A stretch of 62,562 bases of DNA from UBA652 sp964598235 (lineage in GTDB: Bacteria > Pseudomonadota > Gammaproteobacteria > Nitrosococcales > Methylophagaceae), in the NCBI GenBank assembly GCA_964598235.1, contig CAZRAY010000005.1, positions 1 through 62,562 on the forward strand, read 5' to 3'. Position numbers and translations under genes: made by a program. Positions 25,296 through 34,816 of the stretch are shown here, piece by piece. Numbering within the stretch: position 1 is the stretch's first letter; the number at the start of each line of letters is the position of its first letter. Under the pieces are notes generated by a model, which worked only from the letters and a program-made list of their open reading frames with translations, did not search any database and was not told the DNA's origin.

Positions 25296-26865
25296 TGTCT
25301 TGGGGTTTCCCCTCGTCTGTTTCTGGGTAGTCGAGTGTGTAATGTAGTCCTCGGCTTTCCTTTCTTTGCAAGGCTGATTGAATAATAAGATCGGCAACAT
25401 TGGCGAGATTACGGAGCTCAATGAGGTCGCTATTGATATTGTGATGGCTATAATAGTTGTCAATTTCTTGTTGAATGAGTTTGAGCCGTTGTTGTGCGCG
25501 ATGTAGGCGCGCGGTGCGTCTTACAATGCCAACATAGTCCCACATAAAACGCCGCAACTCATCCCAGTTATGACTAATAGCGATGGCTTCTTGTGCAGGT
25601 TTAACGCGGCTGGCATCCCAGTCAAGGATAGAGGGTATTTCATTAGATTGGGGTTGTTGAAGAATATCGTCGGCGGCAGAACGCGCAAACACTAAACATT
25701 CGAGTAGTGAATTACTTGCGAGGCGATTAGCGCCATGCAGTCCTGTGCAAGCAACTTCGCCAATGGCATAGAGATTGTCAATATTGGTCTGCCCTTTGAG
25801 GTTGGTAACCAATCCACCACAGGTATAATGCGCAGCTGGGACAACGGGGATTGCTTCTGCAGTGATATCGATACCGAGTTGCAAACAGCGTTGATAGATA
25901 GTGGGGAAGTGTTGCTTGATAAAATCAGCCCCTTTATGGCGAATATCAAGATAGACACAATCATCCCCCAAGCGTTTCATTTCATGATCGATTGCGCGGG
26001 CGACGATATCACGCGGCGCCAATTCAGCTTGCGGATCAAATTTATCCATAAATCGCTGACCATCAGCAAGCGTTAGCACGGCACCTTCGCCGCGTAAGGC
26101 TTCACTAATCAGGAATGATTTGGCTTTTGGGTGATAAAGACAGGTTGGATGAAATTGAATGAATTCCATATTAGCCACTTGGCAGCCCGCCCGCCAGCCC
26201 ATCGCAATACCATCGCCTGTGCTGACATCTGGATTGCTCGTATAAAGATAAACTTTGCCTGCGCCGCCCGTTGCTAAGACAGTAGTGGGGGCAGTGAAGG
26301 TATAAATAGTGTCATTTTTAATATCCAACACATAACTTCCGAGACATTTATTATGTGTGGATTGATGTTCATTTTCAGTGATCAGATCAATGGCAATATG
26401 GCAAGGAAAGAGCACAATATTAGGATGCGCTTGCGCTTTGGAAAGCAGGGTCGTTTCCACTTCTCGCCCTGTCGCATCATCAGCATGAATCACCCGGCGA
26501 TAGCTGTGGCCACCTTCTTTAGTCAAGTGGTAGGTTTTTGATTCAGTGTCTTCTTTAGTAAATGACACACCTTGTTCAATCAGCCATTCAACATTGTCGC
26601 GCGCATGCTTAACCGTAAATTTCACAGTAGCTTCATCACATAATCCCGCGCCTGAACGAATCGTATCATTGGCATGTGATTGCAAAGAATCATCGGCATC
26701 TAAGACGACAGAGATACCACCTTGCGCATAGAAAGACGCCCCTTCCGTGAGCGGTCCTTTGGACAAAATAGCAACCTGCTTATGGTCGGCAAGGTGCAAT
26801 GCAAGCGATAATCCCGCGAGGCCGCTGCCTAAGATAAGCACATCAAAATGTCGTTTATTAGTCAT
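25273..26865 (-). CDS. nadB: L-aspartate oxidase
   Basis: FAD enzyme oxidising L-aspartate to iminoaspartate, first step of de novo NAD synthesis with NadA. 530 aa: dinucleotide-binding VLILGSGLAGLSLALHLA at the N-terminus, EGASFYAQGGISVVLDADDS, catalytic-region QFHPTCLY and EALRGEGAVL, and HYTCGGLVTN. C-terminal helical domain with the typical LRRFMWDYVGIVR. Divergent from rpoE, a conserved neighbour pair. Confidence 0.97.
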   Translation of the reverse strand: MTNKRHFDVLILGSGLAGLSLALHLADHKQVAILSKGPLTEGASFYAQGGISVVLDADDSLQSHANDTIRSGAGLCDEATVKFTVKHARDNVEWLIEQGVSFTKEDTESKTYHLTKEGGHSYRRVIHADDATGREVETTLLSKAQAHPNIVLFPCHIAIDLITENEHQSTHNKCLGSYVLDIKNDTIYTFTAPTTVLATGGAGKVYLYTSNPDVSTGDGIAMGWRAGCQVANMEFIQFHPTCLYHPKAKSFLISEALRGEGAVLTLADGQRFMDKFDPQAELAPRDIVARAIDHEMKRLGDDCVYLDIRHKGADFIKQHFPTIYQRCLQLGIDITAEAIPVVPAAHYTCGGLVTNLKGQTNIDNLYAIGEVACTGLHGANRLASNSLLECLVFARSAADDILQQPQSNEIPSILDWDASRVKPAQEAIAISHNWDELRRFMWDYVGIVRRTARLHRAQQRLKLIQQEIDNYYSHHNINSDLIELRNLANVADLIIQSALQRKESRGLHYTLDYPETDEGKPQDTILRRSS

Positions 26866-26912
26866 AGATGCCGTAAACTCGTTTATAAATTCTTAAATAA
26901 TTTAGCATTAAT

Positions 26913-26941
26913 GGAACAAAGATAAATGATTATGGTCAATC
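26913..26941 (+). promoter_or_regulatory. Candidate sigma-E autoregulated promoter of rpoE
   Basis: GGAACAA (26913-26919), 16-bp spacer, TCAATC (26936-26941), close to the ECF sigma-E consensus GGAACTT-N16-TCAAA. It lies about 58 bases before the rpoE GTG start, fitting known autoregulation of rpoE operons. Confidence 0.5.
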
Positions 26942-26998
26942 ATAGCAACAGAAATAAGTTCTCCAACGGGCAGGTGTAGTTTGGAGGAAAGGACAAAC

Positions 26999-27568
26999 GT
27001 GGATCAAGAGCTGGTGCTGAGAGTACAAGCAGGGGACAAAAAAGCATTCGATGTGTTGATTATGAAATATCAACAGCGCATCGTGCATGTGATCACTGGT
27101 TTTGTACATGATCCAGTTGAAGCATTAGATGTTGCCCAAGAAGCGTTTATTAAGGCCTATCGCGCAATTCCTAATTTTCGAGGAGACAGTGCATTTTATA
27201 CGTGGTTATATCGGATTGCGATTAACACGGCAAAAAATCACTTAACAGCACGGGCTCGGCGGGCACCGTTACGTGATGTTGATGCGGCAGATGCAGTGCA
27301 AATATTTGATGCACCAGAATTAAAAGATTTTGAAACACCTGAAAGTAATTTAATGCGCGATGAATTGGAAGAGGCCATTCATAATGCAATAGATGCACTA
27401 CCCGATGATACGGCAACCGCGATTCGGTTAAGAGAATTTGAAGGAATGAGCTATGAAGAAATTGCGCTAACGATGGGCTGCCCAATTGGGACAGTGCGTT
27501 CGCGTATTTTTAGAGCACGAGAAGCAATCGATAAAGAAGTGGCAATAGTGATGGGAGAGGAAACATAA
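26999..27568 (+). CDS. rpoE: RNA polymerase sigma-E (RpoE/AlgU), envelope stress sigma factor
   Basis: Group IV (ECF) sigma factor, 189 aa from the GTG at 26999. An upstream in-frame TTG (26981) lies in the strong AAAGGA/GGAGG region and is not a likely start. Region 2 (AFDVLIMKYQQRIVHVITGF, EAFIKAYRAIPNFRGDSAFYTWLYRIAIN) and region 4 (LREFEGMSYEEIALTMGCPIGTVRSRIFRARE) are intact. First gene of rpoE-rseA-rseB-rseC-degP; its stop overlaps rseA. Confidence 0.97.
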   Translation: MDQELVLRVQAGDKKAFDVLIMKYQQRIVHVITGFVHDPVEALDVAQEAFIKAYRAIPNFRGDSAFYTWLYRIAINTAKNHLTARARRAPLRDVDAADAVQIFDAPELKDFETPESNLMRDELEEAIHNAIDALPDDTATAIRLREFEGMSYEEIALTMGCPIGTVRSRIFRAREAIDKEVAIVMGEET

Positions 27569-28149
27569 TGTCAGTCAATGAAAATGAATATTTATCAGCG
27601 TTGGTTGATGGTGAATTGCAGGGCGCAGATTTGGATTGGATATTGCAGCATTTAGCGCAAGATCCGTCTTTGCGAACGCAATTTAAACGTTATCAACTAA
27701 CAAGTGATGTGATGCATGATGCGATGGTATTCAATCCATTGCAGGGCACAGCAGTAGACTTAACGCAGCGGATTTCTGCCGTGTTGGCCGATGAGCCAGC
27801 CTATAGTAGTGCAGCACAACAAACGATAGCAAAGCCACCAGCTCAGGAAAACAAGGTGATACCGATACGCCGTGGGTTTTGGAAACAAGCAACGGGTTTA
27901 GCCATGGCGGCATCAGTAGGTGCGGTTGCCGTGTTAGGTGTGATGACGTCATCACAATATGCGGCTGGACCTGAGACGGTCTTGGCGGCGAACACTGAAA
28001 ACACAGTGAATGTGGCGAGCAATCGTTGGACCGTAGGTGAGCCTGAAGTGGCGGATCGACTTAATAGCTATTTAGTGAATCATAGTGAATATACAGGTGC
28101 GTCAGGTGCCTTTTCCTATGCACGGGTAGTGGCCTATGATGACGAGTAA
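27568..28149 (+). CDS. rseA: Anti-sigma-E factor RseA/MucA
   Basis: 193 aa membrane protein that holds sigma-E inactive. N-terminal cytoplasmic anti-sigma domain (NEYLSALVDGELQGADLDWILQHLAQDP, RYQLTSDVMHDAM), one transmembrane segment around 110-128 (ATGLAMAASVGAVAVLGVM) and a periplasmic tail for RseB binding and protease control. It starts within the rpoE stop (TAATG), a coupled arrangement suited to stoichiometric control. Confidence 0.92.
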   Translation: MSVNENEYLSALVDGELQGADLDWILQHLAQDPSLRTQFKRYQLTSDVMHDAMVFNPLQGTAVDLTQRISAVLADEPAYSSAAQQTIAKPPAQENKVIPIRRGFWKQATGLAMAASVGAVAVLGVMTSSQYAAGPETVLAANTENTVNVASNRWTVGEPEVADRLNSYLVNHSEYTGASGAFSYARVVAYDDE

Positions 28150-29158
28150 AAAGGTGAATAGGTTTTTTATCGCCTTAGTATTGGTATGCATGCCACTCAC
28201 GAGTATGGCGACGGAACAAGAAGATGCATTGGTATTGCTTGGCAAGATGTGCACGGCGGCGAAAGAACTCAATTATCAAGGTGTGTTCGCCTATCAAAAT
28301 GGTCGGAAACTACAATCGATTAAGATTATCCATCGAAACGATGCACGAGGTGAAAGAGAGCGTTTGATTTCACTAAATGGTGCGGCAAGAGAAGTGATTC
28401 GTGACGAAAATGGTGTAACTTATATTTTGCCAGAGGGCACGAAGGGTAATAGAGTGAAGAGTCAGCAGTTGGGGAGGGGGTTTCCGAGTGATTTCTTACG
28501 GAACCTGCATTCTGCAGCCGCTTACTACAGTATGAAGTTGGGTAGAAGAGGTCGTATTGCTAACCGGCATGTAAGAGAGCTTGTTATTGATCCAGTTGAT
28601 GATTTTCGCTATGGATATCGCCTGTGGGTTGGGGAAGAAACGAATTTATTATTGCAGTTTGAATTAGTAAGCAAGGAAAAAGGTGTATTAGAAACATTTT
28701 CTTTTTCTGAGCTACGGTTAGAAAAAGAGATTCCAGATGTATTACTCCAACCAGAAATAGCGGGTATTGAAATACACCAAAAGCGTGAAGATTACGGTGC
28801 GATGACAAAGTATGGCGCTTCTGAGAGGCAGGTAGAAATAGTGAAAACAGCCTCACTATGGCAGGTGAACTGGTTGCCAGAAGGATTTGCGTTGGTGGCA
28901 CAAAAAGCAGGGCAAAGTACACTAAGAAGGCCTGCAGTAGAGCAGCGCGTTTATAGTGATGGCTTGAGCGCTATCTCGGTATTCTTTGAGAAGATGCGTG
29001 CACAACACGGCCATTTAAAAGGCGGCTCGCATATGGGGGCAGTGAATGCTTTTGGCACAACAATGCAAGGTCATTTTGTAACGGTAGTAGGAGAAGTGCC
29101 CCGGAGAACGGTTGAGCAACTGGGTGAATCTATTGAGCGCATTACTCCAGCGGAATGA
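28136..29158 (+). CDS. rseB: Sigma-E regulator RseB/MucB, periplasmic
   Basis: 340 aa with a signal peptide (VNRFFIALVLVCMPLTSMA). MucB/RseB two-domain fold: large lipid-sensor domain (LNYQGVFAYQNGRKLQSIKIIHR) and smaller C-terminal domain (VNWLPEGFALVAQ..., VYSDGLSAISVFFE). RseB binds RseA and protects it from DegS until LPS or lipid signals release it. Overlaps the rseA end by 14 bp; ATG at 28136 or 28139. Confidence 0.93.
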   Translation: MMTSKKVNRFFIALVLVCMPLTSMATEQEDALVLLGKMCTAAKELNYQGVFAYQNGRKLQSIKIIHRNDARGERERLISLNGAAREVIRDENGVTYILPEGTKGNRVKSQQLGRGFPSDFLRNLHSAAAYYSMKLGRRGRIANRHVRELVIDPVDDFRYGYRLWVGEETNLLLQFELVSKEKGVLETFSFSELRLEKEIPDVLLQPEIAGIEIHQKREDYGAMTKYGASERQVEIVKTASLWQVNWLPEGFALVAQKAGQSTLRRPAVEQRVYSDGLSAISVFFEKMRAQHGHLKGGSHMGAVNAFGTTMQGHFVTVVGEVPRRTVEQLGESIERITPAE

Positions 29159-29168
29159 TTGAATTACG

Positions 29169-29597
29169 ATGATTGAGCAACAAGCAACAGTCGTTTCCTC
29201 TAAGGAAGGTACGGTGTGGGTAGAAGCACAGCGGCAGTCAACCTGTGGGCAATGTCAGCTGCAAAAAGGATGCGGCACTGGGCTTTTGGCCAATCATGTG
29301 GGTAAACGATTTTCACGCTTAGCTATCCCCAATAATACAAGGCAAGATTTTTCGCCCGGTCAGCAAGTGCGATTAGAAATTGCGGAAGTAGCCTTAGTGA
29401 AGGGGGCTTTTTTAATGTATATCGTCCCGTTATTGATCCTATTTATTTTTGGGGCAATCGCGAAAACATTAAATTTAGGCGATGGAATAGGAATTATTTC
29501 AGGGTTTTGCGGTCTATTTATTGGGTTTTATTGGGTAAAGCGACGGTTGCAGAAACAACAAAACAACATTAATACGATTAAAATCGGAGAGATATAA
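29169..29597 (+). CDS. rseC: Sigma-E factor regulatory protein RseC/MucC
   Basis: 142 aa inner-membrane protein: cysteine-rich N-terminal part (STCGQCQLQKGCG), two adjacent transmembrane segments (GAFLMYIVPLLILFIFGAI and IGIISGFCGLFIGFYW) and a short basic tail. RseC family members modulate sigma-E and, in other species, redox-regulator (SoxR) reduction. Fourth gene of the operon, 4 bp before degP. Confidence 0.9.
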   Translation: MIEQQATVVSSKEGTVWVEAQRQSTCGQCQLQKGCGTGLLANHVGKRFSRLAIPNNTRQDFSPGQQVRLEIAEVALVKGAFLMYIVPLLILFIFGAIAKTLNLGDGIGIISGFCGLFIGFYWVKRRLQKQQNNINTIKIGEI

Positions 29598-29600
29598 GTA

Positions 29601-31085
29601 ATGAGACAAAAATTAACAATAGATTTGCGACCAACATTGTTGGGCGTCATCGCTTGGCTATTGGTGAGTGTGTCTGCGCAAGCAGCAAATGGCTTGCCGG
29701 AATTCACTAAATTAGTGGCTGAAAATGGCCCAGCAGTCGTGAATATCAGTACAAAAAAGAAAACAGGTGGTCAGCGCACGTCGCAGGGCATGCCAAGAGG
29801 ATTGCCACCTGGTTTAAATATGCCGGAAGGCACCCCTTTTGATGATTTATTCCGACATTTCTTCCCAGAAGGATCAGAGGGGCAACCAGGTCAAAATCAA
29901 GGTGATAATGTAGAACGTTATGAATCACATTCATTGGGTTCAGGATTTGTATTGTCTTCCGATGGTTATATTTTAACGAATCATCATGTGATTAAAGATG
30001 CCGATGAAATTATTGTGCGATTTGAAGATAGAAGAGAGTTAGAAGCGGAAGTGTTAGGAAGCGATGAACGTAGCGATGTGGCCTTGCTTAAAGTTAAAGC
30101 ATCTGGGTTGAAAACGGTTAAATTAGGTGATTCATCTCAACTACAAGTGGGTGAATGGGTATTGGCTATTGGTTCTCCTTTTGGCTTTGATGCGACGGCG
30201 ACGGCAGGTATTGTGAGTGCGTTAGGCCGGAGTTTACCGGGTGATAGTTATGTGCCTTTTATTCAAACGGATGTGGCGATTAATCCAGGTAACTCAGGTG
30301 GGCCGCTGTTTAATTTAGAGGGCGAAGTGATTGGGATTAATTCACAAATTTATAGTCGTACCGGTGGATTTATGGGGGTGTCATTTGCGATTCCGATGGA
30401 TGTGGCGATGAATGTGGTGAAACAAATTAAGGCGCAAGGCTATGTGAGCCGTGGTTGGCTAGGGGTTATCATTCAAAATGTGACCGCAGAATTGGCTGAA
30501 TCCTTTGGCTTGGATAAGCCTGAAGGTGCATTGATTGCAAAAGTATTGCCCGATAGTCCGGCAGAGAAGGCTGGGTTAGAAGTGGGTGATGTGATATTGC
30601 GTTTTAACGGTAAAGCAGTTGGCCGATCTTCGGCATTACCACCAATTGTTGGGCGAACGCCTGTAGGTGAACGCGTGCCTGTTATTGTACAACGTAATGG
30701 AAAAACAAAAACACTACGGGTGAAAATTGAAGAGTTGCCTGATTCAGATGAATTAGCGAGCATTGATGGGAAGCTTCAGAATCAAAGTAAATCAAATAAG
30801 GTGTTCGCTAAACGTATTGGCGTCGGGGTGACTAATTTAACAGAACAGCAACGTGAAAAATTAGCGATAGAGAAAGGGGGGGTACGGGTTATTCGAATGG
30901 AATCAGGCGCTGCAGCATTGGCGGGAATTCGTCAGGGAGATGTTATTCTTAAATTGAATAATCAGCGCATTGAGAATACAAAACATTTCGTTGAAGTCGT
31001 AAAATCATTACCCACAGGACGTTCTGTTCCGGTATTGGTACAGCGAGGCGAAGGTACCACGTTCTTGGCAATGAAGGTTAAGTAA
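29601..31085 (+). CDS. degP: Periplasmic serine protease/chaperone DegP (MucD type)
   Basis: 494 aa HtrA protease that degrades or refolds misfolded envelope proteins. Signal peptide to about residue 29 (SVSAQA-AN). Catalytic triad His129 (TNHHV), Asp159 (DERSDVALLK), Ser232 (NPGNSGGPLF). Two PDZ domains follow (about 285-380 and 400-490). Placement as last gene of the rpoE operon matches Pseudomonas algU-mucABCD rather than E. coli, where degP is separate. Confidence 0.95.
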   Translation: MRQKLTIDLRPTLLGVIAWLLVSVSAQAANGLPEFTKLVAENGPAVVNISTKKKTGGQRTSQGMPRGLPPGLNMPEGTPFDDLFRHFFPEGSEGQPGQNQGDNVERYESHSLGSGFVLSSDGYILTNHHVIKDADEIIVRFEDRRELEAEVLGSDERSDVALLKVKASGLKTVKLGDSSQLQVGEWVLAIGSPFGFDATATAGIVSALGRSLPGDSYVPFIQTDVAINPGNSGGPLFNLEGEVIGINSQIYSRTGGFMGVSFAIPMDVAMNVVKQIKAQGYVSRGWLGVIIQNVTAELAESFGLDKPEGALIAKVLPDSPAEKAGLEVGDVILRFNGKAVGRSSALPPIVGRTPVGERVPVIVQRNGKTKTLRVKIEELPDSDELASIDGKLQNQSKSNKVFAKRIGVGVTNLTEQQREKLAIEKGGVRVIRMESGAAALAGIRQGDVILKLNNQRIENTKHFVEVVKSLPTGRSVPVLVQRGEGTTFLAMKVK

Positions 31086-31136
31086 TTATTTTACGACGGC
31101 AAGACTGTTTTACAGTAAAATAAGTACAATTATTTG

Positions 31137-31170
31137 AATCGGCTGGTGTATTTTACGCCAGCCGATTTTT
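31137..31170 (+). terminator. Terminator of the rpoE-degP operon
   Basis: AATCGGCTGG pairs with CCAGCCGATT, followed by TTT, between degP and lepA. A longer N-terminal reading of lepA would run through this hairpin, supporting the shorter lepA start. Confidence 0.85.
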
Positions 31171-31187
31171 CTTGTTATTGGAACCAC

Positions 31188-32978
31188 ATGAAGAACATTC
31201 GTAACTTTTCTATCATTGCACATATTGACCATGGGAAATCGACAATTGCCGATCGGTTTATCCAGATTTGCGGCGGTTTGTCTGATCGTGAAATGTCAGC
31301 CCAAGTGTTGGATTCGATGGAGATAGAAAAAGAACGCGGGATTACGATTAAAGCGCAAAGCGTATCGCTAGATTACAAATCGCGCGATGGCGAAACCTAT
31401 CATTTGAATTTCATTGATACCCCTGGGCATGTGGATTTCTCATATGAAGTATCCCGTTCGCTGGCAGCCTGCGAAGGTGCTCTATTAGTGGTGGATGCTG
31501 CGCAAGGTGTGGAAGCGCAGAGTGTGGCCAACTGTTATACGGCAATTGATTTGGGCTTAGAGGTGTTGCCGGTTTTAAATAAAATCGACTTGCCGTCGGC
31601 AGAGCCAGATCGCGTTGCACAAGAAATAGAAGATATCATTGGTGTTGATGCGGTTGATGCGGTGCAGTGTAGTGCCAAAAGTGGTGTTGGTATTGAGGAT
31701 GTTTTAGAAGAATTAGTGGCAAAGATACCTGCACCTATTGGTGATGTAGATGCACCCTTGCAGGCGTTGATTATTGATTCATGGTTTGATAGTTATGTGG
31801 GGGTTATTTCGTTAGTACGGGTGATGCATGGCGCACTCAAAAAGCGCGATAAAATTAAAGTGATGTCCACAGGGCATGAATACCAAGTTGAGCAAGTAGG
31901 GGTTTTCACCCCGAAACGTCATCCAACGGAAAGTTTAAGTAGTGGCGAAGTGGGTTATGTCATTTCAGGTGTAAAAGATATTGATGGCGCGCCTGTGGGA
32001 GATACATTAACCCATGTGCATCATGGTGCAGTAGAAGCGTTACCTGGCTTTAAAGCAGTGACACCACAAGTCTATGCAGGCTTGTTCCCGGTTAGCTCAG
32101 ATGATTTTGAGTCGTTTCGTGAAGCCTTAGGTAAACTGCGCTTGAATGATGCATCGTTATTCTTTGAGCCTGAAAGCTCGCAAGCATTGGGATTTGGTTT
32201 CCGTTGTGGCTTTTTAGGATTACTTCATATGGAGATCATCCAAGAGCGCTTAGAACGTGAATATGATTTAGATTTAATTACAACTGCGCCAACCGTGGTA
32301 TTTGAAGTGGTCACCCATAAAGGGGATTTGCTTAAGGTTGAGAATCCATCGTTATTACCTGATCCAGGTAGCATTGATGAAATCAGAGAGCCAATTGTTG
32401 TGGCCGATATTTTGGTGCCGCAAGATCATTTGGGCGCGGTGATTACGTTATGTGTTGAAAAACGGGGGGTGCAAAAATCCATGCAATATATAGGTAATCA
32501 AGTGGCATTGCGCTATGAGTTGCCGATGAATGAGGTGGTGATTGATTTCTTTGATCGCATTAAGTCAGTGAGTCGGGGTTATGCGTCTTTGGATTATCAT
32601 TTTGTGCGGTTTGAACCGGCTAATTTGGTGAAGTTAGACATTTTGATTAATGGTGAGCGCGTCGATGCCTTGTCGTTAATTGTTCATAAAGATATCAGCT
32701 TGTCTCGTGGTCGGGCTTTGGTTGAAAAGATGAAAGAGCTGATTCCACGTCAGATGTTTGATATTGCGATTCAAGCGGCGATTGGTGGCAATATTATTTC
32801 GCGGGCAACGGTTAAAGCATTGCGTAAAAATGTAATTGCAAAGTGTTATGGTGGCGATGTGTCGCGAAAACGTAAATTATTAGAAAAACAAAAAGCAGGT
32901 AAGAAACGCATGAAGTCCGTGGGTAAAGTCGATGTGCCGCAAGAGGCATTTCTTGCGGTATTGCAGTTGAATAAATAA
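31188..32978 (+). CDS. lepA: Elongation factor 4 (LepA)
   Basis: Ribosome-associated translational GTPase (back-translocase/EF4), 596 aa from the ATG at 31188 (MKNIRNFSIIAHIDHGKST). Upstream in-frame codons back to 31134 overlap a terminator and are not conserved. G1 AHIDHGKST, G3 DTPGHVDF, G4 NKIDLPSA. LepA-specific C-terminal domain ends near KRMKSVGKVDVPQEAFLAVL. First gene of lepA-lepB, 10 bp before lepB. Confidence 0.97.
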   Translation: MKNIRNFSIIAHIDHGKSTIADRFIQICGGLSDREMSAQVLDSMEIEKERGITIKAQSVSLDYKSRDGETYHLNFIDTPGHVDFSYEVSRSLAACEGALLVVDAAQGVEAQSVANCYTAIDLGLEVLPVLNKIDLPSAEPDRVAQEIEDIIGVDAVDAVQCSAKSGVGIEDVLEELVAKIPAPIGDVDAPLQALIIDSWFDSYVGVISLVRVMHGALKKRDKIKVMSTGHEYQVEQVGVFTPKRHPTESLSSGEVGYVISGVKDIDGAPVGDTLTHVHHGAVEALPGFKAVTPQVYAGLFPVSSDDFESFREALGKLRLNDASLFFEPESSQALGFGFRCGFLGLLHMEIIQERLEREYDLDLITTAPTVVFEVVTHKGDLLKVENPSLLPDPGSIDEIREPIVVADILVPQDHLGAVITLCVEKRGVQKSMQYIGNQVALRYELPMNEVVIDFFDRIKSVSRGYASLDYHFVRFEPANLVKLDILINGERVDALSLIVHKDISLSRGRALVEKMKELIPRQMFDIAIQAAIGGNIISRATVKALRKNVIAKCYGGDVSRKRKLLEKQKAGKKRMKSVGKVDVPQEAFLAVLQLNK

Positions 32979-32988
32979 GGGGTTAGAT

Positions 32989-33756
32989 TTGAGTTTTCCA
33001 TTGTTGATGGTGTTATTAGTTGCAATTACGGGTGTCGTATGGCTGATTGATAGTGTGTTTTTTGCAAAAAAGCGACGCACATCAGGGATTCAAGAGCCAA
33101 CGGTGGTGGAATATGCCCGTGCATTTTTTCCCATTGTATTAGCCGTGTTAGTGATTCGTTCATTTATTGTGGAGCCGTTTCGGATCCCGTCGGGCTCAAT
33201 GCTACCGACACTACATATTGGTGATTTTATCCTAGTCAATAAATTTGCTTATGGTGTGCGCTTGCCAGTTACACATACACGGATCTTAGAGACGGGCTCG
33301 CCAGAACGGGGCGATGTGATGGTGTTTCGCTACCCAAAAAATCCAGAAGTAGATTATATTAAGCGTGTGATTGGCTTACCAGGCGATACGATTGGTTATT
33401 TTGATAAGACAGTGTATGTTAATGGTGAACCAGTAACGATGACAGCAGGGCCACGAGATGGTAGCCTTGAGGAAAGTGTACCAGCTAATGTCGTATTATT
33501 GCATGAACAATTAGGTGATGTGACACATGATATTTTTCATGACCCACGTGGTAGGCAGTTTGAAAAGGAATTTGTGGTGCCGGAGGGAGAATATTTTATG
33601 ATGGGCGATAATCGTGACCATAGTAATGATAGCCGCTATTGGGGAACGGTTCCCGAAGAAAATTTAGTGGGTAAAGCCTTTAGAATTTGGATGAGTTGGG
33701 ATCGGAAAGATGGTGATGGTGTGGTGTGGTCACGGATAGGTAATAAAATACAATAA
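32989..33756 (+). CDS. lepB: Signal peptidase I
   Basis: Cleaves signal peptides from exported proteins at the periplasmic face. 255 aa from a TTG start (32989) with AAGGGG upstream; no nearer ATG precedes the first membrane helix. Two N-terminal transmembrane segments (2-24, 44-61). Catalytic Ser70 (IPSGSMLPTL) and Lys125 (DYIKRVIGLPGD) dyad; box E MGDNRDHSNDSRYWG. Followed by the DUF4845 gene after 15 bp. Confidence 0.96.
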   Translation: MSFPLLMVLLVAITGVVWLIDSVFFAKKRRTSGIQEPTVVEYARAFFPIVLAVLVIRSFIVEPFRIPSGSMLPTLHIGDFILVNKFAYGVRLPVTHTRILETGSPERGDVMVFRYPKNPEVDYIKRVIGLPGDTIGYFDKTVYVNGEPVTMTAGPRDGSLEESVPANVVLLHEQLGDVTHDIFHDPRGRQFEKEFVVPEGEYFMMGDNRDHSNDSRYWGTVPEENLVGKAFRIWMSWDRKDGDGVVWSRIGNKIQ

Positions 33757-33771
33757 TTTTGGAGAGGGTAA

Positions 33772-34146
33772 ATGATGATGCGAAAACAGCGTGGAATTAC
33801 AATGCTAGGGGCTTTAATTGGGCTGAGCTTTTTTGTCTTTTTTGGTGTTATTGCGATGCGATTATTACCGATGTATCAGGAATATTATGGCGTCACAACG
33901 GTCATGAAATCAATGGAAGATGAGATGAAAAACTCATCGTTGACCAAGCAACAAGCCTGGACTTTTCTGCGTAAACGACTTGATTCGAGTTATGTCAGTA
34001 GTGTGAAAAAAGAGCATGTTAAATTTTATCGTGGTAAGACAGGTACAGGCGTCGGTAGAATCGTGGTGGATTATAAGGTGCAAAAACCGTTGATGGGGAA
34101 TATTGATATCATTGGTAAATTCCATAGTGAGGCATCTGTTGATTAA
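33772..34146 (+). CDS. DUF4845 small membrane protein between lepB and rnc
   Basis: 124 aa. The N-terminus RKQRGITMLGALIGLSFFVFFGVIAMRLLP resembles a type IV pilin-like start (short basic stretch, G then hydrophobic helix), followed by a small periplasmic domain (TTVMKSMEDEM..., VDYKVQKPLMGNIDIIGKF). DUF4845 genes are commonly located between lepB and rnc in gammaproteobacteria and have no assigned function. Three successive ATG codons at 33772, 33775 and (after one codon) later make the exact start uncertain. It overlaps the rnc start. Confidence 0.85.
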   Translation: MMMRKQRGITMLGALIGLSFFVFFGVIAMRLLPMYQEYYGVTTVMKSMEDEMKNSSLTKQQAWTFLRKRLDSSYVSSVKKEHVKFYRGKTGTGVGRIVVDYKVQKPLMGNIDIIGKFHSEASVD

Positions 34147-34816
34147 GCAACAAGAGAAGCTTGCTCAGCGGCTGAACATTACATTTCAGCGAACAGAATT
34201 ACTCACGCAGTCATTAACACACCGTAGTGTTGGTGCAGTCAATAATGAGCGATTGGAATATCTCGGTGATGCTATTCTGAGCTTTGTGATTGCAGAAGCG
34301 CTCTTCCAGCAATTTCCAAAAGTAAAAGAAGGTAAACTGAGTCGCTTGCGCGCATCATTAGTGCAGGGAACCACCTTGGCTGAAATTGCGCGGGAGTTAG
34401 ATTTGGGTACTTATTTGATTTTAGGTCCGGGCGAGTTAAAAAGTGGTGGTTTTCGACGAGAATCTATTTTAGCGGATGCAGTTGAAGCTATTTTAGGCGC
34501 TTATTATTTAGATAGTGGTCTAGACGCAACGAAGAAATTGATTCTTAACCTATTTGGTGAACGGCTAAAATCTATTGATATTGATGAAAACATTAAAGAT
34601 CCAAAAACGAAATTACAAGAGTTCCTACAAGGCAAAAAACAACCGTTACCCATCTATTCCGTTAAAGAAATCCGTTCATCAGGCAATAACCCTGTGTTTG
34701 AAGCTTCATGCCAGGTGAGCGATTTAAATAAAGTCGTTGTTGCACAGGGTGGGAGTCATCGTAAGGCAGAGCAGGAAGCAGCAACATTGGCATTGAAGAT
34801 GTTGAGTAAAACATGA
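34139..34816 (+). CDS. rnc: Ribonuclease III
   Basis: Double-strand-specific endoribonuclease processing rRNA and mRNA. I start it at TTG 34139, which has GAGG 6 bases upstream and yields 225 aa (E. coli 226), beginning MIKQQEKLAQRLNITFQ. Upstream in-frame TTG/GTG codons lie inside the DUF4845 gene. Catalytic signature NERLEYLGDAILSFV, ESILADAVEAILG; dsRNA-binding domain at the C-terminus (KDPKTKLQEFLQG..., SHRKAEQEAATLAL). Overlaps both neighbours (8 bp and 4 bp). Confidence 0.97.
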   Translation: MIKQQEKLAQRLNITFQRTELLTQSLTHRSVGAVNNERLEYLGDAILSFVIAEALFQQFPKVKEGKLSRLRASLVQGTTLAEIARELDLGTYLILGPGELKSGGFRRESILADAVEAILGAYYLDSGLDATKKLILNLFGERLKSIDIDENIKDPKTKLQEFLQGKKQPLPIYSVKEIRSSGNNPVFEASCQVSDLNKVVVAQGGSHRKAEQEAATLALKMLSKT

